The position numbers and the translations under genes are program-made. The notes beneath the pieces were generated by a model that was not told where the DNA came from, did no database searches, and was given only the letters and a program-made list of their open reading frames with translations. A stretch of DNA of 50,425 bases, taken from positions 1-50,425 of the forward strand of contig NZ_LOED01000017.1 of assembly GCF_001562425.1 (NCBI RefSeq), in the 5' to 3' direction. The DNA is from Fervidicola ferrireducens. GTDB taxonomy: Bacteria > Bacillota > Thermosediminibacteria > Thermosediminibacterales > Thermosediminibacteraceae. Shown here piece after piece: positions 1 to 8,100 of this stretch. Position 1 is the stretch's first letter; every line of letters starts with the position of its first letter.

Positions 1-97
1 AGCCCCCATATTTTTGATTCTTTAAGGTGACATTTTCATACGATATTTAACCGCATTTTTGCCCATTTTTAGGTGACATTTTTAAAAGATATTGACA
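1..97. mobile_element. Probable end of an IS21-like insertion sequence (partial)
   Basis: The element AGGTGACATTTT occurs twice (26-37 and 71-82), 45 bp apart, and the second copy is followed by AAAAGATATTGACA, so the unit would end near position 97 at TGACA. Repeated GTGACATTTT-type terminal repeats and a terminal TGACA/CA are typical of IS21-family ends. No transposase gene is visible because the element would lie off the left edge. It could instead be an unrelated direct repeat. Confidence 0.4.
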
Positions 98-108
98 GAG
101 ATAAAATC

Positions 109-127
109 GGAGGGATAAACTCCCTCC
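109..127 (-). terminator. Stem-loop downstream of the small hypothetical gene
   Basis: A perfect 7-bp stem (GGAGGGA / TCCCTCC) with a 5-nt loop lies just past the stop codon of the minus-strand gene. On the minus strand it is followed by GATTTTATC, a short U-rich tail. Confidence 0.55.
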
Positions 128-136
128 TTATAAATT

Positions 137-367
137 TTATTCCTTTTTTCTCTTTTTTTTGCTAAGTTCCTCAGAAATTTCAAGCAGCGTATTCATCCGC
201 TCCTCCTGCTCTTCAGACGAAGTCCATCCCATGAGGCTGGGAATTATCTCGCCGTACATCGTGTCATCCGCCAGCTCATCTTCGATGATGTCATCGGTTT
301 TCTTTCTGTACAAGGCGTCTAATCTTCCCTCCGTATGGCCAAGACGCTTATTCGGTTTTTTTTCCAC
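137..367 (-). CDS. Hypothetical acidic/basic 76-aa protein
   Basis: I do not recognise this protein. It is 76 residues long, highly charged and predicted soluble, with an acidic middle (DDIIEDELADD) and a lysine-rich C-terminus (ELSKKKRKKE). It has no cysteine pair, signal peptide or membrane segment. The GTG start at 365-367 is supported by an AAGGAGGGG ribosome binding site 4-5 nt upstream. A stem-loop follows the stop, so it looks like a single-gene unit. It lies between a probable IS end and an EF-G paralogue, and that context suggests no function. Confidence 0.6.
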   Translation of the reverse strand: MEKKPNKRLGHTEGRLDALYRKKTDDIIEDELADDTMYGEIIPSLMGWTSSEEQEERMNTLLEISEELSKKKRKKE

Positions 368-451
368 TTCGGCCCCTCCTTTTTGCTGTTTATTTTAAGT
401 TTTCCCCGCCAGCTTTTTAAAATTCAACCAAGGAAGGGGCCTTGCTTTTAA

Positions 452-2533
452 TCACTCTTCTTCCGCATGCTTTTTACCCGATTCGGCAATGACCTTTTCG
501 GCTATCGGCCCTGGCACTTCTTCATAGTGGCTAAAAACGGCCGAGAACCATCCCCTGCCCTGGGTCATGGACCTCAAATCCGTGGCGTAGCGGAATATCT
601 CGGCAAGCGGCACCTGCGCTTTTATATGCTGCATGCCATCCTTCAGCTCCATGCCCATTATACGCCCCCGGCGTTTGTTGAGGTCTCCAATTATATCGCC
701 CATGTAATGTTCGGGCACCACCACTTCCATCTCGTAGATGGGTTCTAGGAGCACCGGCTTTGCCTGAGTTATCCCCTTTTTGAACGCCATGGAGGCGGCT
801 ATCTTGAAGGCGAGTTCCGATGAATCCACCGGATGGAAAGACCCGTCGTACAGCACCGCCTTAAAGCCCACCACCGGGTAACCGGCTAAAACGCCTTCTT
901 TCATGGCTTCCCTTATCCCCTTTTCAACGGCGGGGATATACTGTTTGGGAACGGCACCGCCGAAAATCTTTTCTTCAAACTCGAACCCGTCTTCGGAATT
1001 TATAGGCGAAAATTCTATCCAAACATGGCCGTACTGGCCTCTGCCGCCCGTCTGCTTTTTGTACTTGCCTTCTACCTTGGCTGTGCCCCTTATCGTCTCC
1101 CTGTAGGGGACTTTTGGCACGCTTAGCACTACTTCCGAGCCGAATTTGCTGGAAAGCTTTGCCGCCAGCACCTCCAGGTGGATTTCTCCCATGCCTGAGA
1201 CGAGAAGCTGCCCGGTTTCGTTGTTCTTTTCTACCTTAAAGGTCAAATCCTCTTCGGTCAGCCTTGCCAGGCCCGAAGAAATCCTTTCTTCGTCCCCCTT
1301 CGACTTCGGTTCTACTGCAAAGGATATTACTGGCTTCGGAAAATCTATTCCTTTAAGGAGGATCGGGTGGTCTTTATCGCACAAAGTGTCGTTGGTGCAG
1401 GTGCTTTGCAATTTTGCCACGGCCACTATGTCGCCCGCCACCGCGATTTGGACGTTTTCCTGCTTTTTTCCCTTCATAAAGTATAAGTGGCCGATTTTTT
1501 CGGCGACGCCCCGGTTCGCATTGTAAACCACAGTATCGGGCTTTATCGTGCCCGAACACACTTTAAAAAGGCTGAGCCTTCCCACGAACGGGTCAGCCAT
1601 GGTCTTAAAAACAATCGCGCTGAAAGGCTCATCGCTAGAGCATCCTCGCTTCTCTTCTTCCCCGCTTTTCGGATTTTTGCCTATCTCCGGCATTCCCTCC
1701 GCCGCCGAAGGCAGGTAATCGCATATTGCATCCAACAAGAAATTTATTCCCTTATTTGTAAGCGAAGAACCGCAAAGGATCGGATATATATGGCCCGCCT
1801 TTGCACCCGCCTTCAGCCCGCGCTCTATTTCCTCATCGGTCAATTCTTCTCCATCTAAGTACTTGGCAAGCAGGTCGTCATCAGATTCCGCGGCGGCTTC
1901 CACTATCATCAGACGGTAGTTTTCCACATCGTCCTTCAGCTCCTCGGGCACTGGAATTTCTTTCGCACCTTTTCCGTCAAATTCATAGGCTTTTTTGCGG
2001 ATTACATCCACCAGTCCCCTGAAACTCGCCTCCTGTCCTATGGGCAATTGGATGGGCACGGCTTTCTGCCCGAATGTCTCCTGAATTTTTTCAACCACTT
2101 TGTAAAAATTGGCGTTTTCACGGTCTATCTTGTTTACGAAAAACATCCGGGGCAAGCCCCGTTCATCGATGAGCTTAAACATCTGCTCGGTGCCGACTTC
2201 CACTCCCGATACTGCGCATACGACCAAAACTGCTCCATCCACCACCCTGAGGGCGCTCTTAACCTCTCCCACAAAGTCAAAATAACCCGGAGTGTCCAAG
2301 ATATTTATCTTGAAACCCTTCCACTCCAGCGGGGCTAAAGCCAGCGAAATGGAAATCTTCCTTTTTATTTCTTCCGGATCATAATCCAATGTGGTATTGC
2401 CGTCATCTATTTTACCGAGGCGGTCTATGGCTCCCGCAGTAAACAGCATTGCTTCAGCAAGCGAGGTCTTTCCTGCACCGCTGTGCGAGAAAAGGCCTAT
2501 GTTTTTTATTCTGTCGCTGCTATAATTTTTCAA
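452..2533 (-). CDS. fusA2: Elongation factor G-like GTPase (EF-G paralogue)
   Basis: Translational GTPase with the full EF-G domain order (G domain, domain II, III, IV, V), about 693 residues, the usual length. Visible GTPase motifs are P-loop SHSGAGKT, DTPG, NKID and GSS. The P-loop differs from the AHIDAGKT of housekeeping EF-G, which places it in the EF-G2-type paralogue group whose role beyond translocation is unsettled. I chose the TTG start at 2531-2533 because AAGGAGGAG sits 5-8 nt upstream; an ATG ten codons earlier has no ribosome binding site. No rpsL/rpsG/tuf neighbours are present, consistent with a paralogue rather than the main str-operon fusA. It probably has its own promoter in the AT-rich gap upstream. 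Confidence 0.85.
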   Translation of the reverse strand: MKNYSSDRIKNIGLFSHSGAGKTSLAEAMLFTAGAIDRLGKIDDGNTTLDYDPEEIKRKISISLALAPLEWKGFKINILDTPGYFDFVGEVKSALRVVDGAVLVVCAVSGVEVGTEQMFKLIDERGLPRMFFVNKIDRENANFYKVVEKIQETFGQKAVPIQLPIGQEASFRGLVDVIRKKAYEFDGKGAKEIPVPEELKDDVENYRLMIVEAAAESDDDLLAKYLDGEELTDEEIERGLKAGAKAGHIYPILCGSSLTNKGINFLLDAICDYLPSAAEGMPEIGKNPKSGEEEKRGCSSDEPFSAIVFKTMADPFVGRLSLFKVCSGTIKPDTVVYNANRGVAEKIGHLYFMKGKKQENVQIAVAGDIVAVAKLQSTCTNDTLCDKDHPILLKGIDFPKPVISFAVEPKSKGDEERISSGLARLTEEDLTFKVEKNNETGQLLVSGMGEIHLEVLAAKLSSKFGSEVVLSVPKVPYRETIRGTAKVEGKYKKQTGGRGQYGHVWIEFSPINSEDGFEFEEKIFGGAVPKQYIPAVEKGIREAMKEGVLAGYPVVGFKAVLYDGSFHPVDSSELAFKIAASMAFKKGITQAKPVLLEPIYEMEVVVPEHYMGDIIGDLNKRRGRIMGMELKDGMQHIKAQVPLAEIFRYATDLRSMTQGRGWFSAVFSHYEEVPGPIAEKVIAESGKKHAEEE

Positions 2534-2672
2534 CCCGATCTCCTCCTTTTTCGACTTGCACAAATAATTTTATTATTTACTATTGTTATTCTACCTTAAT
2601 TTACTTTTTTCCTGCTAAATTTCATATTTTCTTTTCTTTGTCTTATGATAAAATATTTTGAAATGTGCCGAT

Positions 2673-2701
2673 TAAAAAAAAGAACCGGTTTTGACCGGTT
2701 C

Positions 2702-2703
<2 letters not shown>
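2673..2703 (-). terminator. Rho-independent terminator of guaB
   Basis: The hairpin AGAACCGG-loop-CCGGTTCT overlaps the guaB stop codon and is followed on the minus strand by a run of eight U residues. It separates guaB from the downstream EF-G gene. Confidence 0.85.
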
Positions 2704-4183
<1,480 letters not shown>

Positions 4184-4198
4184 TTATTTTTATGTGAA

Positions 4199-4227
4199 AG
4201 TTTATCAAAATTCGCCACAGGTGTCAA
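4199..4227 (-). promoter_or_regulatory. Sigma-A promoter of guaB
   Basis: On the minus strand TTGACA (4222-4227), a 17-nt spacer and TAAACT (4199-4204) form a near-consensus promoter about 37 nt upstream of the guaB start. No purine riboswitch is evident in the short leader. Confidence 0.8.
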
Positions 4228-4238
4228 CAGTTCGGTTT

Positions 4239-4526
4239 TTAAAAGTGCTGCACTTCCCTTTCTATCTCCTCCACTGAAAACCTCCCGTCGCCGTTCATAA
4301 AGTTTAGGATATGGTCCATCTGGCTTTCTACGTGCTCTGTGCTATTTGAAACGCAAGCCATGCCTATTACAGCCCACTGAAGGTCGTTTTGCTTCCCCAC
4401 CTCCGCTACCGACACGTTGAACCTGTTTTTCAATCTCTCTATAACGCTCTTTACGACCTGCCTCTTTTCTTTCAAACTGAAAGCATCTCCGAGAAAAATT
4501 TCCACCGTCATAATCCCCACTACCAT
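4239..4526 (-). CDS. DUF503 family protein (YlxP-like)
   Basis: A 95-residue protein with the DUF503 pattern: N-terminal [20 protein letters not shown], then a [16 protein letters not shown] segment and a conserved tail. In Bacillus the homologue ylxP lies in the nusA-infB-rbfA region; its biochemical role is not established. Here it stands alone behind guaB. The ATG start at 4524-4526 has a GGAGGGG ribosome binding site. The DnaA-box cluster lies directly upstream, between this gene and the divergent riboswitch. Confidence 0.88.
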   Translation of the reverse strand: MVVGIMTVEIFLGDAFSLKEKRQVVKSVIERLKNRFNVSVAEVGKQNDLQWAVIGMACVSNSTEHVESQMDHILNFMNGDGRFSVEEIEREVQHF

Positions 4527-4542
4527 TTCGCACCCCTCCTAC

Positions 4543-4585
4543 TTATCCACATTATTCACATCATTTTTCCACAGTTTGTGGAAAA
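4543..4585. promoter_or_regulatory. Cluster of four DnaA boxes
   Basis: Four 9-mers matching the DnaA-box consensus lie within 43 bp: TTATCCACA (4543-4551), TTATTCACA (4552-4560, directly abutting), TTTTCCACA (4565-4573) and the same sequence inverted (4577-4585). AT-rich DNA follows to about 4635. Known DnaA-box clusters mark oriC or act as DnaA-titration/regulatory sites. No dnaA or dnaN gene is in view, so its role is open. Confidence 0.7.
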
Positions 4586-4631
4586 CGTGTTGTCTTTCTT
4601 AAACCTTTTTGCTATAATTTTATTGGCAAAT

Positions 4632-4727
4632 AAAGGGGAGTAGTTCGGGCATCCAAGCCTTCGAAAGCTCAACATGCTGGCGTAAACCGCCTGGGCTTTC
4701 GCCGTTTTCGGGAACGAGACCTTTATT
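4632..4727 (+). promoter_or_regulatory. yybP-ykoY manganese riboswitch aptamer
   Basis: The RNA matches the yybP-ykoY class: P1 strand AAAGGGGAGTAG at 4632, the conserved loop segment GCTCAACATGCTGG near 4667-4680, and the closing segment AACGAGACCTTT at 4713-4724 that pairs with the first AAAGG. This class binds Mn2+ and commonly controls GDT1/UPF0016 and P-type ATPase exporters, which fits the downstream gene. The 3-prime P1 strand overlaps the 5-prime arm of the following terminator, so Mn2+ binding should favour readthrough (an ON switch). Confidence 0.92.
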
Positions 4728-4761
4728 CCGTCATTTTGCGGAATAGAGGTCTTAATTTTTT
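4717..4761 (+). terminator. Riboswitch-controlled intrinsic terminator
   Basis: A 14-bp stem (4717-4730 with 4739-4752, one G-U pair) with an 8-nt loop is followed by TAATTTTTT. It lies between the aptamer and the GDT1 gene and shares bases with the aptamer P1 helix, the classic expression-platform arrangement. Confidence 0.9.
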
Positions 4762-4794
4762 GGAATATATAAAAAGCCGGGAGGTAATCTAGAT

Positions 4795-5097
4795 ATGGAC
4801 CTGAAACTTTTCTTCATGGCCTTTTGGCTGCTTTTTTTAGCGGAGCTCGGTGATAAAACCCAGCTTACCGTGTTCACCCTTGTGACCCAGTATAACAAAC
4901 CCATACCGATATTTCTAGGGGCATCTTTGGCGCTGGTCGTGGTGACCTTTCTTGGTGCGGTGTTCGGCCATGCGGTCACCAGGTATGTACCTGCAGTATA
5001 CATGAAAGTCATAGCCGGGGTGCTTTTCGTAGGCATAGGAGCGTTTCTCCTGGTGGAAGGACTGCCCCAATTGTTGCAGCAGCTGGGGAGGGGATGA
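4795..5097 (+). CDS. TMEM165/GDT1 (UPF0016) family Mn2+ exporter, single-repeat form
   Basis: A 100-residue membrane protein with the hallmark motif ELGDKTQ at residues 17-23, followed by two further hydrophobic segments. Eukaryotic GDT1 and many bacterial MneA proteins are about 190-200 residues with two such repeats; this protein has one, so it would have to work as a dimer or with another subunit. GDT1 proteins exchange Mn2+/Ca2+ across membranes. The upstream Mn2+ riboswitch supports a role in manganese export. The ATG start at 4795 has a GGGAGGT ribosome binding site. No second half-size partner is seen in the window. Confidence 0.9.
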   Translation: MDLKLFFMAFWLLFLAELGDKTQLTVFTLVTQYNKPIPIFLGASLALVVVTFLGAVFGHAVTRYVPAVYMKVIAGVLFVGIGAFLLVEGLPQLLQQLGRG

Positions 5098-5098
5098 A

Positions 5099-5130
5099 AA
5101 TAAAGTCCCGGGTTTGACCCGGGACTTTCG
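5099..5130. terminator. Terminator between convergent GDT1 and nrdJ genes
   Basis: An 11-bp perfect stem, AAAGTCCCGGG / CCCGGGACTTT (5102-5128), with a 5-nt loop sits between the two convergent stop codons. U-rich sequence is modest on both sides (ATTTTC on the minus strand), so it probably serves both directions. Confidence 0.75.
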
Positions 5131-5136
5131 TATTTC

Positions 5137-8100
5137 CTAATTGCATTTTGAATAGCCGCAGGACCTGCAAACCACACATCCTCCGTCGTGCTCCAGCACG
5201 GTGTTGCACTCGGGGCAAACGGCTTTCGTCTCTTTCTCCGGGCTTTTCTCGTTTAAAGAAGCGTCCAGAGTCATCGCCGTATCGGAAGATGCATATATTT
5301 TCTTTAAGTATTCCACGCTGTTACCTCCCTCGCCGCAGCTTTCCCCGATATGCCGTTCTATAGCCCTTGCTATGGCATCCGGGCACGACAGCACCTTGAT
5401 GTCCTTATTGTTTGCCATCTGCCTCAGTGTCGAGTGGCAGCGGATGCCCTTCAGCTGCTCCACTATGGACCTTACATCTATGCCGGAACGCAGTGCCAGC
5501 GATATAAGGCGGCTCGTGGCTTCCGACTGGGACGGACATCCGCCGGCCCTTCCTAGGTTCGTGAACACTTCGCATATTCCGTGTTCATCGGAATTTACCG
5601 TTATATATAGATTACCGCATCCTATCTTGACCTTTTCGGTGCTACCGTAGGTTATGCTGGGCCTTGGCCTTGGTTTTATCCTTTGCGGCACCGCTTCGCA
5701 GGAACAGGTACTTTCAGTGAGATCCTTGCTCTGCCCGGTGCCCTTTTTGAGCACCTGTTCCTCGCGGCTCCCGTCTCTGTAAACCGTTACTCCCTTGCAG
5801 CCCAGCTCGTAGGCGAGGAGATATACCTTTTTGACATCTTCGCGGGTAGCGCTGTTTGGAAAGTTCACTGTCTTGGATACCGCATTGTCGGTGTACTTTT
5901 GGAAGGCTGCCTGTATCCTCACGTGCCATTCTGGCGATACTTCGTGCGCCGTCACAAAAACGCGTTTAATGTCTTCCGGTATCCCCGGGATACCTTTAAG
6001 CGAACCTTTCTCGAGAACCTCCTCCATAAGCTCCTTGCTGTAAAGTCCTCTCTTTTTCATCTCCTCTTCGAAAAGCGGATAAACTTCGATAAGACGCTGC
6101 CTGTCGAGGACGTTCCGCTCGAAAGCCAGGGCAAATACCGGCTCTATGCCGCTGGAGCAGCCGGCAATGATGCTGATGGACCCGGTGGGGGCAATGGTGG
6201 TCACCGTCGCGTTCCTTACCGGCTTTGCTCCCGGAACGTCGTAGACGCTTCCTGCAAAATTCGGGAAGGCTCCCCTTATTTCCGCAAGCTCCTCCGAGGC
6301 TTTCCGCGCTTCCTTCTGTATAAAGCCCATCACATCTTCTGCCACTTTCAAGGCTTCTTCGGAATCGTAAGGGATGCCAAGTTTTATAAGCATGTCGGCA
6401 AATCCCATTACCCCAAGGCCAATCTTGCGGTTGGCTTTGGTCATTTTTTCTATTTCCGGAAGCGGATACTTGTTTACGTCAATCACGTCGTCCAGGAAGC
6501 GGACGGCCGTATGCACGGCCTGTTTCAGCCCTTCGTAGTCTATTTTGTCGTCTTTGACAAACTTCATCAGGTTTATAGATCCCAAATTGCAATTGTGGAC
6601 TATCATCCCCTCGGCTATGAGGGAATGAGTTACAGGCTCCGAAACATCATAAACGTATGCCCGACCCGCTGGAGTCACCGACTTGACCCGGCTTCGTCTG
6701 GAATCACGATATTTTCTCTTTCTGTTTTTTATCCACTTAAGTAATCTCTCCTGTTTGGCGGGATTCATAGGGAATCCAATAAGTTCGGCGAAACGCGTCA
6801 GACTTTCGTTAGTAATTATAACGTAGCTCCATTCACGCCCGTCCTTATGATGGTAAGTCTCGACGCGGGACTTGATGCCCAGGCCAAGTAGCAGCAGCTG
6901 AACGTCGCCGGCGAGCTCCCTCGACGCCGTTGTGAGAGAAACCTTAGCACGCCTGGCATCAACGGTGCCTTCTGCTCCGAATAGCCCTTTTAAGAACTCG
7001 ATCTGAACTTCTTTACAGGCCATCATCACCGAATCCGGAACCCGCTTATTTTTTGACAAGGCAAATTCTAACCCACACCCAACAAGGAATTCACGAACTC
7101 CCGCGTTGGTACATGCCACTGTCAGCGTGCCATTGGCGGCACGGCTTCCTGCCGGAATTCTTCCATTCGACATGGGACTAATCAAACGAGCGCTGAGTTC
7201 CTGAAATACCGGCAAAAGCTCGGCTTCAGCCTTATCGTCGTCGGGTCCGAATATGAGCCCGCTCGACTTTTCCGTATGCCATCCATCGCCAACCATCCAG
7301 CCCAACATCCGGTAGAACTTTCTTGCCTGTACATCGATTTCTTTCTCGGGAAACACCCCATCCGGCAGATATACATAATCCTTTTCGGTGAGCAAGCCGG
7401 CCGGGACCCACCCGCGCTGGGTCAGTACTTTGTGGTCCGGGGTAACCTGCAGCCGCTGTCCGTTGTGAAGCTCGACAGTCACTATATCCCTCTCACCGAT
7501 GGGAATGACGGTAGCCGGCCGGAGGATAAGCCCGGTTTCGTTCGTAAAGAGCCCGTCGGTATAGACCGAAACCTGCTCGCCCCTGCTCTGTCTCATATAG
7601 GCTTCTTCTACGGTCTCCCAACCTTTATCCGTCATAATTCGGGTACCTGCGGCAAAACAGGATTCGTACGGCAAGAGGGGTTGCTCGCCGCAATCTAATG
7701 AGATGAAGCCGTTGGTGATCCAGGTAAACGTCTCGGGCTCCGTAACATCAAAAACCTCTTCCCGTCCTATGAATTTTATTGACTCTATTTCATCCTCAAA
7801 TACTGCCGGGAGTTCGACATCATCGATTTTACAAAGCTTACCGGAGCGCCTTTCAAAAAATTTCAATGTTTTTTCAGTCGAACAAAACCCTATCTCACTC
7901 ATGAAGCGGCTGCTGAGAGAAGGTGAAATGCGAATTTCGTAGTATTCTCCAAAGGTATAGGCACGCACCTGACCGGAGCTGTCGCAATAAGTACCGAACC
8001 CCACCGCCCTATCTCGGACCTGCTGCCTTATCTTGGCCATTATCCCGAAACCCTGAAGTAAAAGCTGGATTTCCTGCAGTAGTTCCCTGGAGGCGGAAGT

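Noticed and set aside
5683-6744. Long plus-strand open frame (353 codons) antisense to nrdJ
   Set aside because: It is the shadow of the conserved nrdJ coding strand; it has no ribosome binding site and no family resemblance.
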